Assembly (NCBI GenBank): GCA_963682175.1
Contig: OY821772.1
Span: 14,128,743-14,192,742 of the forward strand
DNA from: Triglochin maritima
Taxonomy: Eukaryota; Streptophyta; Magnoliopsida; Alismatales; Juncaginaceae
DNA: 64,000 nt
Direction of reading: 5' to 3'
The notes beneath the pieces are model-generated. The model did no database searches, was not told the origin of the DNA, and was given only the letters and a program-made list of their open reading frames with translations. A program made the position numbers and the translations under genes. Shown piece after piece: positions 33,198 to 44,021 of this stretch; position 1 is the stretch's first letter, and the number at the start of each line of letters is the position of its first letter.

Positions 33198-33443
33198 CCT
33201 GGAACTATGACAGAAAGGTGAGGTCGAATAAGTCATGTTGCAAAGGTTGCAACTCTCCTTCTATCCACCCATCATCAGAATCCTGGTCCTTTTGGTAGCC
33301 ATTGTTTGTTCGAGTTGCTCACATGGCCTTTTAATTAGGTTATATATCAAACAATCGTTAAGCATCAAATCAAAAGTTTTAGCTTGTTCCCGGAAGATTA
33401 TGTTGTTCTTTCACACCCAAAAAAATCAAAAGAAAACACTTAT
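33198..33443. other. Host flank, no gene recognised
   Basis: Lies between the hAT-like right end and the CTTAT-flanked LTR element. The 73-residue ORF (33235-33456) is not recognised. It may continue the coding-like block of 19071-19307 across the nest. Confidence 0.4.
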
Positions 33444-33656
33444 TGTTATAAAATAAATATACATGGAACAAAGAAGATAAAGATTTGGGGGAGAATATTC
33501 GTTGTATTTCATCATCACCAAAAGTATTACAATGGTCTCCTATTTATTGGTTATAGGAGACAAATGAAAGGGTGTATGTTACAAGAGTAATGAGAATATA
33601 AGAGGTTGATAGAGTTATGGGAGGAGAAGGTGAAGCATCCATAATGTTTCACAACA
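33444..33656 (-). repeat. 3' LTR of copia-derived element (213 bp)
   Basis: Bounded by TG...CA and the TSD CTTAT on the left and the polypurine tract on the right. It matches 38554-38733 plus 39327-39364. Confidence 0.92.
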
Positions 33657-33667
33657 CTCCCCCTTGG
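33657..33667 (-). other. Polypurine tract of copia-derived element
   Basis: The minus strand reads CCAAGGGGGAG immediately before the LTR start TGTTGTGAAAC. Confidence 0.8.
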
Positions 33668-33690
33668 ATCTTCACATTTATACGATAGGA

Positions 33691-34225
33691 ATGTTGCCTT
33701 GTTAAAAACCTTACCAAGAAAAACCCGATGGGATAAAAACTTGATGAAGGAAAAAAGAGTGCAGCGCGTATGATGCTCCCCCTCATTTCAACATATATTC
33801 TTCAAACAACGAACACCAAATTTGAAGACAAGCTTCTTAAAGACTTTGGTGCCCAATGACTTTGTAAATAAATCCGCCAAATTCTCGTTTGATTGGATCT
33901 GATCAGTTGTCACTTGATTGGTCTGCCTCATTAAAAACCTTGCCACGTAAAACCCTATGGGACCAAAACTTGGTGAAGGAAAAAAGAGTGCACTGTATAA
34001 TTCTCCCCCTCAATTCAGCATACGTTTATAACACTCCCTTAGATAATACGTGTTATGTTTATGCCTCGTTAAAAACTTTACCACAAAATCCTGTGGGAAA
34101 AAGTAGCTAAGGAAAATAGTGCATAACATACGCTAACAAAATTGTACAAGCTGACTCATTAAAAACCTTTAACCAATAAAACATTTTAGGACAAAAATTG
34201 GAAAAAGGGAAAAGAGTGCAGCTAC
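33691..34225 (-). repeat. Four dispersed copies of a 65-bp 3'-UTR motif
   Basis: Blocks near 33698, 33928, 34063 and 34155 share CTCATTAAAAACCTTGCCA, a variable middle containing AAAACC, and GGAAAAAAGAGTGCA (plus strand). They lie downstream of the pol remnant in element orientation. They have diverged in order, the two nearest the pol remnant being the best matched. Confidence 0.8.
33785..33900 (-). pseudogene. C-terminal scrap of copia RNase H
   Basis: On the minus strand the sequence encodes E-N-L-A-D-L-F-T-K-S-L-G-T and about 20 more residues before a TGA. A-D-L-F-T-K is the conserved end of Ty1/copia polyproteins. Everything upstream in the polyprotein is absent. Confidence 0.8.
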
Positions 34226-34229
34226 AAAC

Positions 34230-37200
34230 CTTCCACGTTTTATCCTTCAGGGATATCCGTCCTTCAGGGACAATAAATACAAATCCGCTCCCCATGATTC
34301 GTAATTTACCAACTTACAAATATATTTTACAAAGTTCTTAAACACAAAATTACATGAGGATCCAATAAACAAATACATGATAGTTTAATGGATTTAATGG
34401 ATATTTACTATATTTCACTTAGATAATAAGATTGTGAAATATGTTTGCGCAATTTTTTTCAAATAATATGCTGGGAGTAACACAAATTGTGGTAACTTTT
34501 GCAAAATATGAATATGTTACCTCAAAAGATATTACTTGTGGACAATTTAAAGATGTCTCATAACTATATTGATGTCATAGTGATATGAGAATGTAAGAAT
34601 CAATAACTGATTCACCAACTTACATAAAGTTGTAATGACTCCACGTAATTGCACCAAGATTTGTGATAATGATTGATGTGTATTGGACATGTAGGAAACA
34701 TCACTAATATAAATATTTGTCGCATGACTAGAAATTTGTAGATCCTTGAATGTCATATAAATATTTTCAGAAAAACATTTACGGTGAACATGATAAGAAA
34801 CTTCATGTCCTATAAGAATTGGATCTTTGTCGATATACAATAGATGTCCTTTGTTAATGTGCTTTCAAGATGAGCATTTAGTATAATATTTTTCTTCAAT
34901 ATTCCCTTTCTACAATTGAATCATTGTACCAATTCTCTTCTGGAGAATGTTCGAACTTCAGGTCGAAAACAATTGGTTTATCTCTAGTCATTTATTTAAA
35001 AATCCGTCATTTAAATATTTCACAGTTTTTCAAAAACTCTGTTGGAGGCCTTATGACATCAAGTCGTATGCATATAATAAATAATAGTAAATTTTGTTAT
35101 TGGGTGAAACATATGGATGACTAAGATCAACTTCGTATCATTCTTCGGGATGACTTTGATTGAAGAGGTTTATGCACATTCTTACTTGTTTCTTCATGTA
35201 GTATCTTTGTATAGTGCATCTTTTGATTCTTGTTTGTTATATAATATATTTTGTTATCTTTGTCCTTCAGGGACTCTCATATAAGTATCAATATTAAGTG
35301 ACTTATAAAACTTTGAAGTCACAACATATCTTATATGCATATCATATTGATCATGTAACCGAACGTATTATCAATATTACAAGAGAATGAGTAACATCAC
35401 GTTGGATGTTGGGTCCTGCGAATACCTCTATATTACTTCTCGCTTTATAATGTATCGCATTGTTATTGTGATTTCTATTTGTATCCTTCAGGGATATAAT
35501 TTCAGAAATCCGGACTACAAGTTCAAATAATATTGTTATTCAGCGAGTTTATTCTATATTGTTCGTCTTCTTTTGTTTATATCAAATACGAATGCTTCTG
35601 ACATTCTTATAATATCATAGGTTTTGGATCCAATTTTTCTCTTGATATAGCATGCTATTAAGAAGGCAAATGAATTGTCGGCAATAATTTTAATAATTAT
35701 TTAATATCTCTCGTATCAACATATATAGTTGATTGCAAGTTTTACGTCAATAATAATCAAATTCTCACCGTTTCCCAAAATTTTAGGATTTCATCGTTCT
35801 GTATCCCGGTAATTTCATTAATCTTTTGTTTAGCAGCTGCATTTATTTTTACGGATTTATATTCTTCAGGAATAACATCTTCAGGAGGTGCAATGAGAGT
35901 GACTAACTTTTATTTCATTTTCACAAATAATGTATGTTATGGTCCATGCTTCTGGCGTTGGTTGAGCTCAAATATATTTTATCATATATGTGGAGATCTC
36001 CACTTTATATTATGTAGTTTATGTCTAGTAATATAAGACTTAGTCGCTCTTTTGTGATCAATACAAATGTATGACACTTACTTGCTAGATATTGCAAGAT
36101 AATGATTTATGAACTTCAGGTTCAACAATACTTGTACGTATATTCTCTTATGAACTCCAGGTTCAATATAGTACATTTTCTTGACATTCTTTAACCTTCT
36201 AGCTTCTCCCTCTAATGCCAGAAAATGTACATCCTATATATATGATTATTGGATTGGACAATAAAACTTAGCCCTTCAGGAGCTTTAAATCGCAGGAAAG
36301 AAACAATTTATTCATTATTGTATAAGTAAAGTAGGGGAAGATTCATAACATCATGTATATCAACCATAAAAATTAATAAATAATATTAGCAGGTATATAT
36401 GCACATTAATATATCATGTATAAATTTTAAGATCCCATAATGATCAATATTGAGATATTTTAAAAACAGAGGGACTCTCATTTTATTGTGCAAATCGGTA
36501 GACAAATTTGACCTTATTTGGGTCGTGATAGAAGTCAACAAAATTATCTAAAACTTTATAAAAACAATACCAATGATGACATTCATAATTAATATAAGAG
36601 ATGATTTTATTTAGGCACTTCTGGGCATGTTTCGTCTCTTTGATGCCATTTTTATTTCATACTTCTTATTTGCAAAAAAATTAGTGCACTGCTTATGCTC
36701 TTGTTTTCACGATACTTTTGTAATGTGTGCTTCCGACACACCAAAAAATAAACAAGAAAAGTATCGTGACTTTCCAACAACTCTCATGACCTTCAATCAT
36801 CGGAGATGCATAACCCAAAAAAGTATTGGGTCATTAATTTATAAAGTGATCACTAAAATATATTTTTTCTTTTACTACTAATCTCTATATATCTATGAAC
36901 TTCGGGTCATAGGGTTTGATTTAGATATCGACGTGCATTTTTACTCAATTAGCTATTTGCACGTCATTTAGATGGTCGTGTGAATCCTTCAGGGATTATC
37001 ATAAAATTTCATAACCCTCTTTAAATGAATAATCTCTAAATCTTTGTATAGTATCATTTTATGAATTTTAACATATCCGCCTTCTGGGCAAATGCATAAC
37101 ATTTTCAATAACCATGATCACAAGATATTTGTCTTCTGGGCCAATACATATCATTTTTAATAACAATGATCACTTATAACATGGTGATTCAAATTCCACT

Positions 37201-37458
37201 ATAATGTAGCATATTGTACTATATATATACCTCTCAAGATGAATATTATGTGCTCACGAGATGAATGCTCGTAACAAGTAACAATCACATTGTGGCATTA
37301 AAGCATAATTGGTACATGCAACTTATTACCTCTTTTTTTAAACTCATGTACATGTATTGCTTATCGGTGCATGCTAAAACATCTCAAAACGGAATATATT
37401 ATAATGTACTTGAATAATATGATAAACAAAAGTGCATATTAGCAATTCCAAAAGCAAG

Positions 37459-37502
<44 letters not shown>

Positions 37503-38540
37503 CTTGTATACATGTAGTCTCATTTATTTTATATATATATATATACAAAATTAAAATGATATATTCTATGTACCATGTGAGTAATTAATTACCTCATGAT
37601 GAACAAATACAAATTCAAGATGTAAGTAAAATAACCTTATACATGCATATTTTGATAGTTACACCTTTTATGAATAAAACAAATCAATAAAGGTCAATTG
37701 AACCTTCGCATTAAATCTTCAATTTAAGAAGATTTATAGAATTATGAAAACAAGCATTTGCTTCCAAATAAGCCTCAAATAAATCATTATCAATGCATTC
37801 CATATTATATATAATGTATGTAACAACTGCATTGTATACAACATTAATATTCAAGTTCAAAGCTTATACAACTTTTGTAAATGAGCATGCTCTAACGTAC
37901 CACACATGTTTGGCTTAATTATTGTTCTATAATATTGTAAACCTCTTATTGCTTTCTTTCATCGCATATTAACCAAGAACTCATAATATTTTCTCTTATG
38001 TATTTGAGCAAGAAATTATAATCATTATGCATGGATGGCATGTCTTATTAAAGACTACAAACAAATGAGAAAGAAAACTCTATTACCTCCTACATGAACA
38101 GAAACAAAACGTTGAAAATAAAAGTATGGATTTAAGTTCACATGATATTCTATCGTATTCACATTGTTTATTCACAATATAACTAGAGAAGAATAAAGTA
38201 TGAACATCATAGCATCGATAAAAGAATCACAAGATTTAATACTCTTTCATGGAAGGAGCCGAGGTAGAGAGAAGAATATCAACATCTCAATCTAGAAGTA
38301 ACATATATGCAAGGACTAAATAATATTCTCTAGACCTTATAGCTAAAAAGAAAAGATATGCACAACCATAATAAAACTCAAACTATTACATGATCAACAT
38401 AGAAACCATAGGAAGAAAACAATACTAGATACACATGCTAGTTATGATCAAGATAAACTATATTAATCCACCAATCTTTGGATGATTTCTACAATCGGGA
38501 GAAACTCGTGCTTCTGAAGAAAATTATGCAAGAGTCAATT
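34230..38540 (-). other. Non-coding interior of copia-derived element
   Basis: 4.3 kb of AT-rich sequence without a gene. The motif CTTCAGG(G), or CTTCTGGG/CTTCGGG, recurs about a dozen times between 34250 and 37160. An (AT)n tract lies at 37460-37500. Confidence 0.7.
37454..37507. repeat. (AT)n hairpin bordered by CAAGCAAT/ATTGCTTG
   Basis: About 20 AT dinucleotides are enclosed by AAGCAAGCAAT on the left and ATTGCTTG on the right, making the whole a palindrome. It would extrude as a cruciform or fold as an RNA hairpin. Confidence 0.85.
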
Positions 38541-38553
38541 CATGCTGATAACG
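38541..38553 (-). other. Primer binding site of copia-derived element
   Basis: The minus strand reads CGTTATCAGCATG directly inside the 5' LTR end. It resembles the TTATCAGCACG type primer site of some plant copia elements. The tRNA partner is not certain. Confidence 0.55.
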
Positions 38554-39364
38554 TGTTATAAAATAAATATACATGGAACAAAGAAGATAAAGATTTGGGA
38601 GAGAATATTCGTAGTATTTCATCATCACCAAAAGTATTACAATGGTCTTACAATAGTCTCCTATTTATATGTTATAAGAGACAAATGAAAGGGTGTATGT
38701 TACAAGAGTAATGAGAATATGAGAGGTTGATAGTTTTTTGAGTCGACTGATGCATCTACAGTGAAGCGGCAGTTGCAGTCGTTGGGTTGGTTCGTTCCTT
38801 GGCAGCAGGAACGGTATTGGAAACAGGAAGGGTTGGTCCTTGGCAGCAGGAACGGTATTGGAAACAGGAAGTCCTCGCTCAATAAGAACCAGGAATAGCG
38901 GAAAGAGGTTCGTGTTCCCTTTCCAAAGTCAGTCATCTTTGCCCAAGTGTGACCCGCAGACGACTCTCCAGTGGTTTCATTCCTTCTTACTTCTGGGTCA
39001 ACCCGGGGCCCCAAAGGAGAATGAAAGAGCGAGAAGCAAGCGGCCCTTTCGCGACGGAAACAGCCGGTACGCTTTCTTTCCGGCTCGCGGGGACTCAAAC
39101 AACGGGCGGGGGCTCTATATTTGCTTGCAATGTCGGCTGTTCGCCTTTCGTCAAGGCCAGCGCGAGGGGAGAGCTCGAGCCCTTGATCCTAGAGGGCGGA
39201 AGCTGTCAAGGAGAACACAAGGAGGAAGGAAAAAGGAGGAGGGCAGAGGAAGGATCGGTTCTTTCATTACTGTCTCTGAACAGTGGGTTCTATGACGATG
39301 GGGAGGATCCTGGGTCGTGGACCCACGGGAGGAGAAGGTGAAACATCCATAATGTTTCACAACA
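38554..39364 (-). repeat. 5' LTR of copia-derived element, split by a GC-rich insert
   Basis: 38554-38733 and 39327-39364 align with the left LTR. The 6 bases between GTTGATAG and GGGAGGAG in the left LTR are replaced by 593 bp at 38734-39326. It has an extra AATGGTCTTAC-like duplication near 38640. Confidence 0.88.
38734..39326. other. GC-rich insert, probably mitochondrial DNA (NUMT)
   Basis: About 593 bp of much higher GC content than its surroundings interrupts the LTR without a TSD, replacing about 6 bases, as expected for end-joining. The style (CGCGAGGGGAGAGCTCGAGC, CTTTCCGGCTCGCGGGGACT) resembles plant mitochondrial intergenic DNA. A 32-bp block starting TTGGCAGCAGGAACGG occurs twice (near 38798 and 38840). 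The ORFs here are not recognised as genes. Mitochondrial origin is judged from composition only. Confidence 0.55.
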
Positions 39365-39369
39365 CTTAT

Positions 39370-39789
39370 TAATAATTTCCAATCCTTATTCCCTAGATCG
39401 AGTCAATTTTGGATTAATATTCTCAAATGCGTGTTATGTCCTTGAGTTAAGTTCAAGTCCAAGGAAGCAACTCTTTACCATAACATTTGTAATTACATAT
39501 ATATTTCAACTATTTTCTTCCGTGCATGTACATTTACATCTTATTTGCGTGTATGCACCTGTGTCGTTATCGAGACTAACTCCGTCACAAATTATTAGAA
39601 TTTTACAATTTGTACAATTTAAAATGTCCTTATTGTTAAATATAAAATTAATAAAAAAACAGACTCTCACTACGCTCTCCACTCACGTTCTCTTTTCTCT
39701 CATTCCGTGCTCAGAAAGGCTACTATGGAAATATAGGTCAACCGAAAGAAATAGTTAAAATACATGTGTAAATAACTAATTATACACTC
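39370..39789. other. Host flank upstream of BAHD pseudogene
   Basis: AT-rich, no gene. It could hold the old promoter of the BAHD gene, but no motif is clear. Confidence 0.5.
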
Positions 39790-40260
39790 TTTGAGGTGCA
39801 CCCAAGCAAACAATCCTCCAAACAGTTGAGCTTCTACATGTCGAAGGTCCTGAGCTCCACCATCGTGACTCCCATGGCCGAGACGCCAAAGCACAACATT
39901 TGGCTCTCGAACCTGGACGTTCAAAATGGCACCCCCCACGCTATAGTCCTATGGTCTACGTCTACAAGAACAACGGATCCGATCCCCCACGTTCTTTACC
40001 TTCGAGGTGCTCAGACTTGAGCTGGCCAAGACTCTTGTTCCCTTCTATCCCTACGCTGGTCGCCTCAGCTTCGACCGCGACAAACACATTCAGATCGAGT
40101 GTACCGGTGAAGGTGTTCTCTTACTCGAGGCTTCTTCTGATGGATACCTTTTTTGATGAGATGGGAGACTGCGCCCCGAGTTAAATTGAACTCGAAGCTT
40201 CTGCTTCCTCCTGGTGTCTCCTCGGCTCATCCACCATGTCCGTTGCTAGCAATCCAGGTT
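39790..40260 (+). pseudogene. BAHD acyltransferase, 5' part (HCT-like), broken
   Basis: Across three frames the sequence encodes the N-terminal third of a BAHD acyltransferase: V-T-P-M-A-E-T-P near the start, W-L-S-N-L-D, then L-A-K-T-L-V-P-F-Y-P-Y-A-G-R-L and E-C-T-G-E-G-V-L-L-L-E-A. BAHD enzymes move acyl groups from CoA to alcohols or amines in the cytosol; the closest type is probably hydroxycinnamoyl transferase. Small indels near 39935 and 39990 shift the frame and stops follow near 40160. It continues at 50341 beyond the retrotransposon. The break near 40260 fits the single intron common in this family. Confidence 0.82.
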
Positions 40261-41100
40261 TCTAACCAAACACCGTGTCTCGTTTTCTTCTTAGTTTCTT
40301 TTTGTCATTTCGTTCCTTGTTTTCATTGCTCAATCGAGTCCACCGTGACTTCGCCACATCTGCAGTTTAAAAAAAGTAGATAGTGAAATTTAAGTGGTTT
40401 TCTTTTCTTCAGTTTTTAATTGCTTGCCATGCAATAAAATGGTCGATATTGGTAATTTCCTTATGCATATTTAAAAACAAATTGTGGTCTACTTTTTTAC
40501 CTTAAAATTAAAGGATTCACATCTTTATCTAAACTTTACTTAGGCATACTTCTCTTACGTTTTATTTGAGATATGTTAATTAAAAATTGGGCGAATTAGA
40601 AATACTATTCTCAAATTGTGCTCGAATTATTCCTTCAACTTTGAAATGTCACAGGTATATTACTAAATTTTCGACTTATTGCCACTTTCATTTCCTCTTT
40701 ATATAGTGATAAAAAAATTAGTTTTCAAAATAATATTTTGCTCTTTTTATTTTTATCAACAAATTCTCATAATCTCAACTCTTTTAAAAAATCATTTCCA
40801 AAATTTGCCTTATATGGTTTAGATTTGCATCGAATATATATTATCTAAATTTGATGCATTTTTGGATTCCATTTTGTTCAAAAGTTCCTACCATTAGAAC
40901 TTTTGGAAAATAATTATATGAACAAATATAGAAATAAAGATTAATATACCAAAACTAACTAATTATCAAAAGAGATTTTTAAGGGTGTAACTGTGTCGTT
41001 TTAGAGATCAATGGATTTTTGTGTTACAGGATATAGTTGAAGGGCGTCTCTCCTATAAAAAGCAAATTAAGGGTTGCTTTTGTGCCACTGAGAAGTAACT
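40261..41100 (+). other. BAHD intron, AT-rich
   Basis: No gene. Ends near a fold-back MITE. Probably intron of the BAHD gene with older insertions. Confidence 0.45.
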
Positions 41101-41578
41101 AAATTGGACATATGCTAAGAAAGTAACTATTTTTGGTTATGTCATCGAAAACCTCCAACATTTGCTCCCATGCCATCAATTCCTTTTTACTATAATGTCA
41201 TAAACTTTTTCATTAACGACCGTTAAAAAATATTTTAATTAAATCTTTTCACATATTTATTCTCTCCCTCACTCTTCTCTCTTTCCACACTCTCTCTATC
41301 CTCTCTTTCCCACTAAAATTAATGGCTCAATTATTAGCTAATAAAATTCAATAAATTTTTGTATTTATTATAAATAAATAATTTATATTTTTTTATCAAA
41401 ACATTTTTTTAAATTGGTGAATGTTTTTAATATTATTTATTAAAATATTTTGATATATTAAATAAATGAATTTGAAAATAAGTTAAAAAATTAAATACTT
41501 TTCTAAAAATATAAGAAAATATTTAAAATAATAATTTTCTTGGAAAATATAAAATATATCTAATTTGGGTATTTTAGT

Positions 41579-42959
41579 TGATTGACATCATTTCATGCTT
41601 ATATTTGTATCTTATATCCATTATCTTTCACCTAAACAATGCTATGTTACGAGTTTTATGTTTGAATTTCAGAAATAAATAGGTTTGAAGAGATGAAACA
41701 TAAAAGGACCCAAAAGCTGGGAAAAATGACTGAATCGTGAGACCTGGGGACTAAGATGCAATGGAGAATGGACTGAACGTAAGACCAAAGGACCAAAGAG
41801 CAAAATAGAAATTCCACACCATCTTGGGGAGTATTTTGGCAATTAGATTCGGGCCGGAGCTCCAATAAACAAAGTAGATGCATCAAACATTGACAAAGGA
41901 ATCCAGAAAAGCCCAGAATGAAATTTAGTCGGATCCAGATCTTATTGACCGCCAATTGGCGGTCTAGATCCTTCTGAATCCGCTCAAATTGCTCCAGCAC
42001 GTGTATTAGAGGATGTTTAGGCTATTTTTGGTATATGTTTAGTCCCACATCGGGGAATTGTCCCGGATTGTCTTTTTCTTTGGCTATAAATAGAGCTCTT
42101 CACCTTCTATTGTAATCACTTCATATTTTGAGTGACTATTCTTACTACTAGAAGTGAGGCCTTCAAGCACACACTAAAGTTGGAGGATGCTACTTGAAAT
42201 GTGAGTCACTTTAATAAAAGTTTCTTTATTATGTTGTTTGTTTCATATTTCTTGATTTACTTTGTTTAATTTATTTCATTAGTTTTAGTAGCTTAGTTAA
42301 TATGTTTTCCTTGCTTAGTTTAATAATTAGTCTAATGTGTAGTGAGTAGTTTCATCCCCTTTGGGGGGGTGGAGTAGATGTACATACATGCAAATGAGAA
42401 TGGAATGAATGCTTTATTTCCAATGTGTTGATAAAACATGAATGTATGCTTGCTTGTTTAGGATAGAATTTATAACTTGATGAGTTTTGCCAAAATGATT
42501 AGACACCTCTCATGCTTGTTTAGGTTCTGAAATAAACAACTTGTATATGTAAATGTTAATCAACTAGGTTGGTGAATAGATTGATAGGTTTTGCCATAAC
42601 ATTTAGACACTTCTTATGCATGATAACACCACCTTCATTTGTGCTTAAAGAATGTGTTCAACACCCACCCCTTTGCATGTGTGCACTCACTCCACCCCTT
42701 AGGGGTTTTTCCCATTCTTGAATTTCAGCACTCTTCTTTCGTTCTTAGTTTAGTTGGTATTTCATCGTATGTTTCTTTCTTTCGCATTTCGTACTTCTTA
42801 GTGTAGTGTAGCGTCGAGTAGCATAATCAACTCTCTTCTCCATTTTTTTGCCACTTGATTTTGTGCAAACGAGAGGCTGCTCACCTCCCTGAGGACGACC
42901 CGTATTTGTCACCGCTTCAACGCGGCCGTGCACTTGCGGTTTAATTAAAACGTTCAACA
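41579..42959 (+). repeat. 5' LTR (1381 bp)
   Basis: Starts TGATTGACATC and ends ACGTTCAACA. Holds one perfect palindrome GACCGCCAATTGGCGGTC at 41947-41964 and a TATA box TATAAATAGAG at 42085. Related to the LTRs at 3791 and 20352 in the outer 500 bp, with a divergent middle. Confidence 0.94.
42085..42095 (+). promoter_or_regulatory. Probable LTR TATA box
   Basis: TATAAATAGAG, preceded by the conserved CCCACATCGGGG block 45 bp upstream. The same arrangement occurs at 49121 in the 3' LTR. Transcription would begin near 42115. Confidence 0.65.
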
Positions 42960-42965
42960 AGTTTT

Positions 42966-42983
42966 TGGCGCCGCTGGCGGGGA
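42966..42983 (+). other. Primer binding site, tRNA-Asp type, two mismatches
   Basis: TGGCGCCGCTGGCGGGGA differs from the tRNA-Asp complement TGGCGCCGTTGCCGGGGA at two bases. It lies 6 bases inside the LTR end, as in the sister element. Confidence 0.85.
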
Positions 42984-43116
42984 GGTGTCAGTCTAGACTC
43001 TTGTTTGGACGATTCGAGTGGATTTAATTTGTGTTGTGTAGTTTTCTTTGTTTCAGGAGACTTGGAGTCGCCAGAAGGAACAACTGGAGAAGTTTTGAGG
43101 CAACCTGGGCACTGTA

Positions 43117-43155
43117 GACCGCCAATCAACGGCCTGAGACCGCCAATTGCCGGTC
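43117..43155. repeat. Two 21-bp-spaced palindromes in leader
   Basis: GACCGCCAATCAACGGCC (43117) and GACCGCCAATTGCCGGTC (43138) lie 130-170 bases after the primer site. Both are decayed relative to the LTR copy. Confidence 0.8.
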
Positions 43156-44021
43156 TGGTGAGCTTCGTTTACTCTCTTATTTCTTTGGCATGTTTGCATA
43201 ATTGATGTAGTGATCTGGGACTTGATTTGGCATGTTTTGAGTTATAGTTTGTTCCCAGATCAATAATCAAACCTCCTTTATGCAACTTGGACCCTAAAAC
43301 CAAAAGCAAAAGATTAAGCATTCTTTTTGTTTAGGTCATGCATCATGTATGTGACTTAGGCATATAGATTGTCTTTCATTTTAGCTTTATTTTCAGTTGC
43401 TGAGTGTTGGCGTGAGGTACACACCTTCTACTCTCACTCATGCATTTCATATGAACAAGCATTTGTAAGTAGGAAGTGCATTGAAACAAATGTGAATTGA
43501 GCGTTTGTTTGGAGAGTTGATTGTTAGATTAAGACTCCAAAAGGAGGGGTTGTCCCGTAAAAGATAAGGTGGGGGATTTCATCACCCTCTCCTTCGCCCC
43601 AAAAACCACACTAATCAAGAGCCTAATTTTAAAATCAAGTAGACATTGGCCCTAAGGACTTCGGGCGCATTAGGAGAGTGATCTGGTCCCGACCGTCATG
43701 ACCTGATCTGTGTTGCCCACTCTGTCGATAGTAGGAGAGACGAGATCTCCGGATCTTGGCTCACTTGCTGGGCTTTGTGGTCCTCGTCGTAGGGAGGTGA
43801 GGCGTGTTGAGGCCGTGTGACCTCGCAGTTAGGCGTCATCTAGCTGTAAGGACCTATAGCGACCTTAGGATTGCTTGAGCCTTGTTTGCTTGTGTGCTTC
43901 TACCTATACACATCCGCCATAGCATAAGGACTTCTTCCCTTCTCTCCTGAGTCATTCTTTCTCTCCTGTGTCCCCCCGTCTTCTCCTCTACACACATTCT
44001 TTGTTATAAAAAAGTTTTAGT

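Larger units (their letters stand above)
33444..39364 (-). mobile_element. Copia-derived non-autonomous LTR element, pol deleted
   Basis: Short LTRs (33444-33656 and 38554-39364 less an insert) begin TGTTATAAAATAAAT and end TTCACAACA. A perfect 5-bp TSD, CTTAT, flanks the element (33439-33443 and 39365-39369). On the minus strand a polypurine tract CCAAGGGGGAG precedes the left LTR, so the left LTR is 3'. Only the last about 40 codons of RNase H remain (33785-33900). The other 4.6 kb of interior is AT-rich and non-coding. It is a LARD-like derivative that would depend on a full copia partner. Confidence 0.9.

Noticed and set aside
38700..39360. Overlapping ORFs of 130-151 codons in the GC-rich insert
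   Set aside because: Open because of high GC; three overlap on two strands, and none resembles a known mitochondrial protein.
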